A stretch of DNA of 64,000 nt from assembly GCA_030248065.1 (NCBI GenBank), contig JASAMV010002337.1, positions 1-64,000 of the forward strand, written 5' to 3'. Source of the stretch: Rhynchonema sp. JSB1_4. Taxonomy: Eukaryota; Nematoda; Chromadorea; Monhysterida; Xyalidae. Below the pieces are notes generated by a model that saw only the letters and a list, made by a program, of their open reading frames with translations, was not told the DNA's origin and did not search any database. Below, piece by piece: positions 53,685 to 64,000 of this stretch. Numbering within the stretch: the first letter of the stretch is position 1; each line of letters begins with the position of its first letter. Both the position numbers and the translations under genes were made by a program.

Positions 53685-56313
53685 TCACATGACCAAACCG
53701 ATCAGATAACCGAGTTTAACCACGGGCCTATAATACTCGACCTCAGGCTCCGACCCAGAAAACAACAATAAATGGTCAAACGAACTTTGCGGATGGAAGA
53801 ACCTCGAGCTGAGGTACATGATTGGTTCGAGCAACGTATCACGCTCGGCGCCGTTCACTTCGTATAGTTTGACTGCAAAAAGAAGCAAAAATAATAAAAA
53901 GCGAACTACTAACCGACCCGGGTCCACCCTTGTAATCCTTGCCCTGTCGAAACCAAACAGCCCCAAGTCCTAGTGATCCCAAAAATGCTGGCCTAGCAAA
54001 TATAGGGTGGTCCATCCGAATATCAGCTTCAGTTTTTAAGTCCAGAAATCTTGAGTCGAAGAAAGATGGTCAGTCAAATCTGGGTCCGAAATTTACTGAC
54101 GCACATTTCTGGGACCGAAAATACTCGGACAGAAAAATTACGCTGATATTCGTATTCCCCGTGTCCAAAACCGACGATACCCAACTTTTATGCTCTTCGA
54201 GGTCCGCTTCCCCGCATTTTCGGTGCACCATACTTAACGTAGTAGTGTGGCTATACCGTTGGACCACCCTATATTAATTAAACTTAATTACTGCTAGAAC
54301 TAGAATTTCGTCCGCTTGCCATCGCCTACTTAGTTTGCATTGTCAAAGTATTTGCAATTGTAAGCTCTTGAAAGAGTAAAAATTTTCTCCGGCATCATCC
54401 TGTTCAGATCTCTGCTCACAACATCAGAAACTTGACAGCAATGACGGGGTTCCCCTACTTCGACCAATTTTCATAGACGAGTGGAGCGCCACATCACCGT
54501 CAGGGGAACGCACGGATGGCGACCCAATGAAGAAACAGCCTTCTTGCAACCCAATCAATTACCCAAAGGGCGCGCACAGATAGAGCCGAAACTTATGAAC
54601 TGGTACCGCACACCGCAATAACCCGAAACCGTAAGACTGTTTCGACGTTGTTGCATGTGTGTATTATTCATGTTTCAGGTCTATGTGCACGCGACCAACA
54701 TGACCACCAACCCCGTTCTCTATGCGCCCAAGACAGTGCGAATTCCACGTCCACAACACGGTCACTCTTTGCGCGCACGTTCCCCAACGCCAACATTGGT
54801 ACCTGTGCATAAGAACGTGCCTGATTTGACAAGGAGGCCACAAAGAAAACTTGAACGCATATACCCAGTTCTGTCTTGTCATTAGTGCAGCATGAGTTAC
54901 TGCAGAAAATGCCCAGAAACCGATTCCAGATAAAGGCAACAGCAAGGTATAAGGCAACACCGCCCCGGAATACATTACACGATATAATGTGGGTATATAA
55001 TAAATCGTTCTGTTATCTGTACATCTGTTGTGTGCTTCTCTTTCACAATTTCAACGACAAATGGAAGCAGATAGTTGAAGCGATCGACTGCGGCTAAGGC
55101 ATGAGCCAAGATCATTCTCGTGTGAAACACAAGTCATCAACCACGCGAACAAGCAAAACGGCTAAAGCGCACAATGTAAATTCGGCCAAAAGTCTGTACC
55201 GAATGTAATGCTCACCTCTTTCTTCTCCTTCATAAATTGTTTGTCGATGAATTTCTTCAGATAATCGATTGTGTTGAATGATTCGAGATTCGCTACGTCG
55301 TACACAAAAATGAATGCGTCAGCTGCCTGCAACGGGCACAACAAGTGCACTGTATTTCGCTATGCGACTGGCATTTTGTAATTCCATAAAATATACCAAT
55401 CTGAAGGGTGCTAATATCACAAAGACATATCGGCCGGCATCACCATCACCTGCTTGTAGCGAAACATCTTTGTCCGATCATGGCAAACTTGGCTTGTACA
55501 CGTAGCTGCAGACAGCAATACGCAGGTCGGACGGGGAACAAAAGGTGACCTTGTTTTGCGCGGATGTTCTAGTCATAATTTAACGTTGCGTCAACGTGCT
55601 CAAGACTTGATTGATGCTGACCAAGGTGTTTCGCTCGATAGATATTATCGACTTATTTGTGCTCAGCAACCAATCGCTTCTTTATTGGCAGAATAGAATC
55701 GAATAAAGTAAACAATTTAATTAACGGACCTGTAGATAGGGCCTTTTCAATTCGGCCTTTTCCAGTGGCACCCCTGCCGTGTCATGTAGAACAATGACTT
55801 CTTTTGGTTTGTCACCTCTGTCCATTTGTACGGTGTAAGTGTCATCCAGAGTGGGGCTGTAGGGCTGAAATTGATACGCGATATGCTCCTCCTAGCAAGA
55901 CCTTCATATGGGAATGCTAACGAAAACTTCTGGTTTGAAGTGAGGTGAGGGCAGAAAGACTGTTCTTCTTATGCCAGCAACATCTGATATCGTACCATAC
56001 TAGCTGCGCAGCACACCATCACTTTTGGTATCATGTCCATCGGTGACCTAATTTTGGAAAGCGCAACCGCCACCAAAAAAAGATGATGACAACTAGCTGG
56101 CTGGCCTCAGTTGTTTGTGTGATGCGCGAACTGCCATCTTGTTCAAAGCAGCCACCTGCTCCATGATCGTCTCTGATCATCATGTCATATTACAAGCTCG
56201 CCTTTAACCCCAACCTGATTTGTAATATCCTGCATGAGTGCCAATTGTTGCAATATGCACGTTTTGCCCACTTTCTTCGTGCCACACACGACCACGTGCA
56301 TGATTTTGACCAT
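53685..56313 (-). CDS. NKIRAS: kappaB-Ras-like small GTPase (NF-kB inhibitor-interacting Ras-like)
   Basis: Minus-strand exons: 56313-56215 (ATG GTC AAA start; upstream in-frame ATGs exist), 55864-55730, 55326-55216 and 53872-53685. The family binds I-kappa-B and slows its degradation. Seen: P-loop [72 protein letters not shown], then [20 protein letters not shown] at the C-terminus, all in kappaB-Ras order. The switch-II word is DTAG as in ordinary Ras, where vertebrate kappaB-Ras have DTRG. The exon with the NKxD guanine motif, expected between 53880 and 55210, was not found. That leaves either a missed small exon or a defect. A MITE sits in this last intron. Confidence 0.8.
54003..54271. 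mobile_element. Tc1/mariner-type MITE with TA duplication
   Basis: Ends are TAGGGTGGTCCA and its inverse TGGACCACCCTA, flanked by TA at 54001-54002 and 54272-54273. 269 bp, non-coding, in the last intron of the small GTPase gene. Confidence 0.85.
54458..54886 (+). other. Possible plus-strand exons of an unidentified gene inside the kappaB-Ras intron
   Basis: Two stretches read like protein. 54458-54612 holds [17 protein letters not shown] and [13 protein letters not shown], then a stop. 54679-54885 follows a good acceptor (TGTTTCAG) and holds [21 protein letters not shown] do not recognise either, and no start or joining donor was found. They may be chance or part of an antisense gene. Confidence 0.25.
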
Positions 56314-56804
56314 CGCTTTGTAGTAACTGGCTGTTGACAGACCGATACCGCTGCTGCTAACACCGCCAAATGCACCTGCGTGCACGAAAAATAACTACAA
56401 ACTTTTTTTACAAACTTGCAAATATATTTCATGTCGGCATCGGCATCAGTATTTGATCATAGCGTACATTAACTGGATTCGGTTTCACACTTGCAGTGAA
56501 TGCCATTGAGCAACTCTGTCATTTATTTCCCTCACACTTGGCATTGCGAGTTTGTTCTCTCAACTGTTATGTTGAGTAAAATCAATCGACGCGAGCACGA
56601 GCTCTTGTTGACGCGAGGACGAGTGCATGATGACAATTCCAGCGCGCTTAATTCAATTACGCAAGCAGCAACGTTTATAGCGCATGATGAAATATTTTTT
56701 GGGGGCTCATGCTCGCGTGGATACACTTTACACCTTTACGGTCACGTAGCCAGGACCGATCACCAAGCTTGATATCGTGAACGGATCACCACAATCGTTC
56801 AATA

Positions 56805-57450
56805 TCAACCAAACCAACCAGGTATCGAGCTTTTCCTGCTAGTCAACAATTCCGTGTCAGCTGTGATTGACAACGGGCGTTGTTGCTGGATGGGTGATGA
56901 GCCCCAGTAATCGTCCGTGTGCGCACTGTTTGTCGGCGTATGCGCACTGGTCGTGGGTTCCGAATCCTCGCTGTGTGCTCGCACTTGACTCACAAAACGG
57001 GAGAACACCGACTGACGACGACGTTGGCTGTAGCATATGGGTGGTTAAGCATGAAACATCAGCTGGCCAGCGAAACGTGTTCAACATCAATTTTCTTCGG
57101 GAAGCCGGCAGCATGAAGAAATAGTCTTGAGGTTTCAGCACATGGCGCAACGCAAAGGGCGAAAACACTGCTGGCTTCAAGGACGCTTAGGTGTGGGGCC
57201 AACCAGGAGATAAGTGCAAACAAAGCTGAGCATCAGCTCACCTGACCAACTGTGGTCGATCAGCGTACCCAGTTAGCGCAGCACTCACACTCCTGCTGTG
57301 CGGCGGTCTATCGGTGTGACGTTGTTGTTGATCTGATCGATTCAACAATTGATTAGAGAATACATCCCTCGGCTCAACCACATAATTTCGCACATCAATC
57401 GAATAACAGTCAAAGTAACGCAACACTGCTAGCAGCCATGCGCTTGACAT
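56805..57450 (-). CDS. Unidentified two-exon protein of about 143 residues
   Basis: Exons 57450-57242 and 57027-56805 on the minus strand join with GT-AG borders and keep frame (PQLV-S-QRRRQSVF). The start MSSAWLLAVLRYFDCYSI has a short hydrophobic stretch. The middle is rich in Gln, Arg and Ser (QLLNRSDQQQRH, HTDRPPHSRS), and the end is Ser/Thr-rich (SEDSEPTTSAHTPTNSAH, ELLTSRKSSIPGWFG). The Ser/Thr pattern suggests a disordered, phosphorylated tail. It may be the 3' part of a longer gene, since more upstream exons cannot be excluded. I do not recognise the family. Confidence 0.5.
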
Positions 57451-58642
57451 TTACGGTCACAATTGAAATATCATTTCAAATAAATATAACACCGCATGAT
57501 CATAGCAAAATGTGCTAAAACACAGCAGTGACACAAACACGAACCAGCATTCGACTTCATGTTTTTATCCGTCATATCATTCAGGCGTGGTGTGGTACAG
57601 AGATTGTTGTTGCCAAGGTTGCTCCTCACGGCGGTACAGTAGGTGTTTTGGTGGTATTTATTGGGATCAAACAATACAGAGACAGAACTGCAGTATTTGC
57701 TAATGTTATGTGTGTTGGCGCAGATCGTATAGCTATCTTTTTTTGAACATGCAACTGAACCCCAGCCAAATATAGCGCGACACACAGAACACAGCAAAAA
57801 GTTTGCACAGTAATTCGGTTCTTGTCAAAAAACGCCCACAGAAATGTCGACATTTACACAAAAAACAGTGCGTGGAAGGCGGCACCAGCTCCTGTGTACC
57901 GACTTTTTATAAAAGTCCATAAATTTTAAAGTCATAATAGACATACATCTGACGCAGCCGGCCGCTCGACATTAGAACACACGCAGCAACACACCAGATA
58001 CGTAAATACAGACTGGTTTACAATGTTTTTACGGTTGAATTTTTATAAACATTGACTTCACATATGCCGCACATATGACACAAAAACTCGGCTTTTAGTG
58101 TAACCCAAACAAAAGCAACAAAGTTTGCTGCGGCGAGTTTTGAAAGTCAATCGGGTTTGGTGTGGTGCTGCGTGTGAGCAGTTCTCATGTGATACAAAGT
58201 ATGCAAAGACATACGGCGAAAAATACAATATAACAACAAACCATACAACGACAATACACAATAGAGCAGGCAATCACTGAGTGAGAGATCGCGCGACTAT
58301 AATTTTGTGTCAAACTACAATGCCATATTAATATACCAGACACACGCAGGTATGATATAAAGCAGCCACACGAACACATGTATGCACATGGCGGGTTTCA
58401 AACAGTGACTCAAGATAATTTCGCACAGGCAACCACCAAACCATCGCCGCCTTTTTCCTGGGTGTCCATTGAAGCATAAACGCACAATGGACGGTCGCTC
58501 AAACATGATGCGAACACATTGTCGCTCAACCTGCACGGTATCAACGTGTCACAATGCCAAAATACAGACAGTACAAAAGTGACCAAAAATCAACCTGCAC
58601 AGTACAAAATGTGAATCAAAGTCGCGCTGAACAGATCAAAGT
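57451..58642. other. Interval between the unidentified gene and METTL14
   Basis: No gene was recognised on either strand. It should hold the METTL14 3' UTR and the promoter of the small minus-strand gene. AT-rich with CA-rich patches. Confidence 0.5.
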
Positions 58643-61600
58643 CTACTTTCGCGTCCTGGACGTTGACGATCTGGCCCGCTGCCTCGGGGGCGGAGCTGCG
58701 CGCTGATTGGCTGCCGACGACGTCCGACGTTGATGATTGACTGAATTTGAAGTGCCGCCAAAACTCCTCCTCTGTGGTTGTTGATGCTGATTGGCTGTGG
58801 TGGACCGGATGTGATTCGTTCGCCAGATGGCGCGTTGCTTGTGGCGCTGAATGAAACTCCGACTATTCCTCGTGTTGCTGTGACTCGCGTGCACCTGTTG
58901 TCGTCTATTATGGACTGACGTGGTCGCATGACCACGCTGCTGCTGTTGTTGCGAACCGGACTTGCCGTCACTGCCCCCTTGGCGATTCGGGCCACCACGT
59001 GGACTGCCACCACGACTCGGTCCAGACCGGGAGCTGCTGCTGTTGTTGTTGTCGAAATTGTTGCGACGAAAACTGGCACTATTGCTACCGCTGTGGTGGT
59101 TGTTGTTGCCACTGCCAAGATCCTGTCTCAGTCCGGCACTCGACGACCCAGAACGGTTGAGTGACACTTTGTTGCGATTACTTGCATTCGCACCACTGGC
59201 CATGTTTGCATTGCCAACACCACCGCCAGGATTGAGCGACTTGTTTGGGCCACCGCTGCAAAGTTGAATCTTGAGTGACCTGCGCATCGACGTTTATTTC
59301 GCACAATCTGTTTGTTTGTTTGTGCAATCAAAATCAAAATGATGAAAATGAGTTTATTAATTAGCCTATCAGCCGGCAAATTAGCCTATTGGTGGCGAAT
59401 GAGAAACACTTTCAACCACAAAACGTGTGTGTGTTTGCGCGTGTGCAACGATCACGTCTCAAACACAAGGACCATGAAATGACCCGAAACGACAAATTTC
59501 CAAAATGAACGCACCGATCGGGACTTTTCGGTCGGAGCAATTCCACACGTTCTGTACAGCCAGTGGTCAGACCGGGCGCCTTGTCGAAGTACGAACGATA
59601 AGCACGACGGTCGAAGTTGGTGGTGGTGAGAGAAGGACCGACAGACAGCCAGCCTGAGTGGACAAAGCAGGCGTGTGTGTACCGTCGTTGTACTGACCTT
59701 CTACGTGCATAGTGAATACTTTGGCACGTTATTGTGGTAACAGGACAGCTATTGACTTTGAAAAAAGCAACTTATCATCACAACTTGCTTGTTAATCAAC
59801 CACAATTGAACTGATTGAAGTAACGTTTTAGCAAAGGGTCTTGGATTTATGTATTTAGATGAGCATCAGCTACCAGTCAGTGCATCTCTCCCCTTGAAAG
59901 GTACTTCACTAAAAGACCAACGCAGGTTGATGTCACCGTCAGATCAGTTACAGAAATTGAAAATGACAACTGGTTGATTGAGATGAAGTTGGCCGATGTT
60001 TTATTGCCAAAGCGTACTTCTTCATCTACAATCCAAGCCAAAAGTATCCCGTAATCCGTAACATCGGCAAAAACCTGGTCTTAGCGTGTCATCCCTGGCA
60101 AACAAATGCAGCCGTCGTCTGCCCAGACAGAATCGTTCAGCAAGTGCAAAGATCTCGGTCGGTTTCTTGTGTGGCTGCGGTGATTGTTCCTCGATGATCA
60201 AATCGATATCAACATTTGCGTGGATGAAATCACCATCCACTGAGCGACGCACCGTCCCTGAAATAGAAAGCGGATGTAGAATAAACGAAGATAAATGAAC
60301 ATACGTAATTAGGACCTAGGATATTTTTACCGTTTTCGTCGTGACAAAATATTGTCCTTCATCATTTATGATGCCAAAAGACAACTGTGTTGCAGCAGCA
60401 GACTGTATCGAAAATAAAAGTCCAGATCCTGCACCAACCTTTAATGCCCATCAAACAATGTTCCTTGACTCGATGGAACAACGCGCCGGGCTCCAACTGG
60501 AAACGTCGTTGTCCGACCGATTTGATGTTCTGTTTCACCCAGCAAATATCCTCACAGCGACGGAAGCCCCAACGTTTCAGACATTGTCGACCGCGATTGG
60601 TGCCTGAATCCAAAACGTGAGTGTGCTTTTTGCTTGCCCGCTGCTCTCGCGGACGGGGGGAGGTGCACCAAGACAGCGCCAGTGCGAATACACGGGACGG
60701 TCATGCAGTCGAAATGTACCGACAATAAAACTAAGTACCGAAAGAGTGGTACCATGCCAAGTAAGCGCCCTGCCCATGTGCTGGTTTGTGGTTCTAACTC
60801 AAGACATTAAAAAGTTAAAAACATCCCAAAGGCACCCGTCAAGAACACTATTATAGAAAGCAAGAGGGCTATTCTGGTGGGTTCAGCTTCAGCATTTTTG
60901 CAAGCATTTATCGTGAACAGAAAATGTTTCCTGACCAAGCCCACAAAACCTTGTTTGGCATGATGCAAATCTACCAGACGACAACGTTGACAAATTGCCA
61001 AAGAAAGAAAAATCACGACACCCCCAAACGCGCGAACCTTGCGGCGAGTGTCCACACCAAATCCAAATGAAACATCGCTGATCGGCCACTGATTGAATGT
61101 CTAACTTTTCGATCATGTCCCAAGTCCACGACTGAAAACAACATAGTTAATTTCGAAGGGCTTGTCGCGCAGACGACCACCACTATCTTGTTACCACATC
61201 TCTGAGGTTTCCTATTTCAAAATTACGCGGAACAAAGTTGAGCTGCACAATGATACAAACGTTTTATTGGCAAATCGATCGACACCTTTTACACTGCAAA
61301 CTCAACGAAAAACGAATGGAGATTCTGAAGGAAACGTGTTGAAACCTTTGCAAACTTCAGAAGCAAATGTCTCATTTCCAAGGAAATACAAATTGCACCT
61401 GGAAGTGCAATCCTCAAAACCGCGTCCAAAAAAAACAGAAATTAACAACGTGAATTGTGCAGCGTATTGAATCGACCTATTTTCGGTACTGCCTGCCACT
61501 GTGCCACATTCAATGCTCCACATGAAAACACGCACAAAGTGGTTCACACACAAAAGAGCTCCATAATGGCCCGCCCTCCGACCTCAGCAGTGCCGGTGCC

Positions 61601-63561
61601 GGGCAGATTGTACTCGTGCAACGGTGGCTCAACAACGATGACGTCGAAGCGAGTGCCCAATGAACGGAGATCGAACGAACGCAGATCACATTGCAGGTAC
61701 ATCGGGGGTGTGGCCGTGTCGGACACAAGTTGATCCTGATCAAACAAGCAAGCACACACTCGCTGATGGCACTTCGTTACTTGTCGAGTTGTCAAATGGC
61801 AGCAAGTGTCCAAAAATCTATACCAAATTAAAAAATTTCCTACATGGTGTCTGTATGTCTGTTTGTAAAATAAACTCGGCACACTAGTGCCAGGCACAGC
61901 ACAGGTATTTTACTATTTTAGGCGATCAAAACTCAGCTACGCAAGTGATGGGATCAGTCTCGGTAACGACATTTTCAAACAACAGATTTTTACTTTCCCG
62001 GCTGCACTAAGCATTGAAGATCTCTCTAATAGTATTGAAATGTTATGTCACTTTTTAACAATCAGCTTGTCAAAAGACGAAATGTTTCAGGTCGAAACAA
62101 ACGCAAAATGTCACTGCAGGCAGTCTGTGCTGGCATAGTAAAGTAAAACTACGCCAACACGAGCCCGATTTCGGAGCTGGCAAAATGGTGAAACATTCAT
62201 GACGTGGCTGCTGATTTGGGAAACGTTACACTTTGTGGCATACAACATGGAGCATGATGATTTTCTCTTTCTTTGTATTTTGCAAGTTCACCACCTCCGA
62301 AATCGGGCTCGTGTTGGCGTAGTTTGCCTTTAGCTACAACGGCACAAGGAAAGAAAACAAACTAAAAAAAACGAATCAGAAACCTTGAGTTGAATGAGTT
62401 CTTTCAATTTCGGATACTCCGCAAATCGTTCGGCCGCAGATGGATCGCGGATGAAATTGGCGGGCAATTGCCCGGAATCAATATAGTTCTGCGAGTAGTC
62501 ATTGTGAGGATTGGCTGACTGCGTGCCTTTGAGAAACGTTGATGAGCCACGGTAGATCTTCTCCTCTTCTTCAAGCACCTGAAAACATGAAAATTGGGTC
62601 GATGATTGTTTTAGTCTTCTGACAGATGTTCATTGCTTTTATTGGCTTTTTTGCGCAAGGCGCTCACACACAACCAAACCTTGTAGTAATCGTCGATGAT
62701 CACTTTTTCGTCGTTCGAATCATTTCCAGTCGAGCGCCGTGTGGAGCTCGCGTTTGATTGTGCGTCGATTTCGGTCTAGAAAATCGAAAAATGTGTCACT
62801 AAATGAAATTAGTTAATTTTTTTGAACAAAATGAAGTTTCGTCTGACATCGCCCGCCTCTGCGCTGATCAGTTCAACGTAAATCGCTCGCGATTGCGCTC
62901 TTTTGTCAAATCTTGTGAAAAAGCTTGGTTCAAAGTTGGGCACTTCGGATAACTCACATTGGCTGCTGGAAAATCAAGAAAGTTCCAGATTACACACATA
63001 GAAGCTATGGCTAGCCTGTTTGGCAACGACAAACGCATCCTCAGCACCCAGGCCAACGGCCAACTTCGCACTACCGCTTGATATCCTGGCGATTTTGTTC
63101 GTTCTCTCATTTGCAACAGGAGCAGCCGTGCTGCGCGTCGGTGAGATCATCTGGAGAAACAAAAGTTCCCAAAAGAAAACGCAACAAAGACAGCGCTGAC
63201 AGAAATGGAAGCGCATGGTGGTTTGGCCAGATAAAGCGGAGTTTGTCAAATGCGCGCAAAACAAAGTCATAAATCTCAAAAACACTCAATAAATATAGCT
63301 CACCAAATCATCACTGCTGCCGTCACTAAATGTAGTCGAACGACGTTTGACGCTGGTTGGGGGCAGAACTGGGGACACAACAGGGCCGCTAGCTGATGGT
63401 TGTTGTGTGCAACTGGCTGCAAATAACTGTTGTTGGTTCTCCTCTCGGTCTGGAGCAGGTCGGGGGCGGAGTGGATGCGGTACTTTTGCATCAAACGATA
63501 CAAATCGATGCGAGAGATGCAAAATCGCGGTCTTTCTGGCTGGTACAGTATCCAGCGGCAT
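58643..63561 (-). CDS. METTL14: METTL14, non-catalytic subunit of the mRNA m6A methyltransferase
   Basis: Minus-strand exons, 5' to 3': 63561?-63304, 63150 to about 62990, 62775-62680, 62578-62384, 61735-61583, 61131-61038, 60603-60439, 60257-60075, 59653-59515, 59279-58643. The protein partners METTL3 in the nucleus, binding RNA while METTL3 methylates adenosine. Seen: [64 protein letters not shown] (EPPL, in place of the catalytic DPPW), [73 protein letters not shown] and [15 protein letters not shown]. The final exon adds about 212 residues rich in Ser, Asn, Gln, Arg and Gly where animals usually have a shorter RGG tail. Identity is very sure. The first two exons and the ATG are less so. 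Confidence 0.94.
62146..62325. mobile_element. MITE with AAACTACGCCAACACGAG ends, copy 2
   Basis: 180 bp with 31-bp inverted ends (AAACTACGCCAACACGAGCC and the inverse ending GTTGGCGTAGTTT). It lies in a METTL14 intron. The interior is the reverse complement of copy 1 at 5591-5756, with moderate divergence. Confidence 0.85.
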
Positions 63562-63586
63562 GCGCTAAGCTCTGGTACAGTTACGG

Positions 63587-63992
63587 TATACTTGCGTATT
63601 TTTCGGCAAAATATATTTTTGGAAAAAACCGTTTTTTTCGAAAAAAAACCGTTTTTTTCCAAATATTTTTCCAGTACTTAAAGGATACCCATGGTCCAAA
63701 AACGCCTATTTTGGAGAAAATTTTGTCGGGAAATGGCCTGAAACATGCTAAAAATGCACTTGAAGATTAAAAAGTGGTCATTTTGAACTGTTTAGCACCG
63801 ATTTACATTAGTTTTGACAGCATCCTTTCGTAACCCTTGAAAATATTTCGGAAATTTTTGGAAAAAAACCGTTTTTTTCCAAAAGTTGCCACTTGGAAAA
63901 ATTTCCGGAAAAATAAAAACGTATTTTTCCAGGCCTCGAAAAAAACGGTTTTTTTCGGACAAAAAACGGTTTTTTTCCGGCCCGCAAGTATA
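63587..63992. mobile_element. hAT-like MITE with TATACTTGCG ends, copy 2, perfect 8-bp duplication
   Basis: Ends TATACTTGCG and CGCAAGTATA, flanked by AGTTACGG at 63579-63586 and 63993-64000. 406 bp. It is the reverse complement of copy 1 at 28820-29218, with the same GGAAAAAAACCG-type arms. It lies just upstream of METTL14. Confidence 0.88.
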
Positions 63993-64000
63993 AGTTACGG

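Noticed and set aside
58928..59267. Plus-strand Leu/Val/Thr-rich ORFs
   Set aside because: Mirror image of the low-complexity METTL14 tail on the minus strand.
61162..61470. 102-codon plus-strand ORF in a METTL14 intron
   Set aside because: No recognisable domain, no supporting splice or upstream signal; treated as chance.

Overview
This is nuclear DNA of an animal, most likely an invertebrate bilaterian. The genes are split by GT-AG introns, and the recognisable proteins are metazoan: sarcosine dehydrogenase, a DEG/ENaC channel, VAP, G-alpha-q, kappaB-Ras and METTL14. The transposon content (PIF/Harbinger with a MADF partner, Tc1/mariner, Penelope-like, many hAT-type MITEs) also fits. I cannot fix the phylum from sequence alone. 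All exon limits were read by eye from splice signals and protein similarity.

Layout. 1-14.4 kb: SARDH on the + strand, with its 5' end outside the window. Its large intron at about 1.0-9.2 kb holds an antisense ankyrin-repeat gene. That gene is split in a coding exon by a 6.5 kb PIF/Harbinger element (transposase on -, MADF/BESS protein on +). The Harbinger element carries a MITE and a degenerate Tc1-like element in an intron of its MADF gene. 16.1-22.1 kb: a DEG/ENaC-type channel gene (+) with two small foldback sequences. 23.2-24.0 kb: two opposed fragments of a Penelope-like reverse transcriptase. 24.4-30.5 kb: a mosaic of nested, palindromic, low-complexity repeats. 30.6-34.1 kb: a VAP gene (+) whose introns contain the same repeats. 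34.1-45.0 kb: no gene recognised, but several MITE or foldback elements, one with a perfect 8-bp target duplication. 45.1-51.3 kb: a complete G-alpha-q gene (+). 53.7-56.3 kb: an NKIRAS-like small GTPase (-). 56.8-57.5 kb: a small unidentified two-exon gene (-). 58.6-63.6 kb: METTL14 (-) with an unusually long Ser/Asn/Arg-rich tail. 63.6-64.0 kb: a MITE with a perfect 8-bp duplication, ending exactly at the window edge.

The host genes have unrelated cellular jobs (mitochondrial one-carbon metabolism, ion conduction, ER contact sites, receptor signalling, NF-kB control, mRNA m6A methylation) and do not form a pathway. The main points for a second look are the four-level nesting in the first 9 kb, the apparently intact Harbinger element with a GGCC rather than a TWA-type flank, the unusual MITE families built from short A/T-rich or C-rich words, and the divergent METTL14 C-terminus. 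Frame breaks in SARDH and in the ankyrin gene may be real decay or assembly indels; reads or transcripts are needed to tell.
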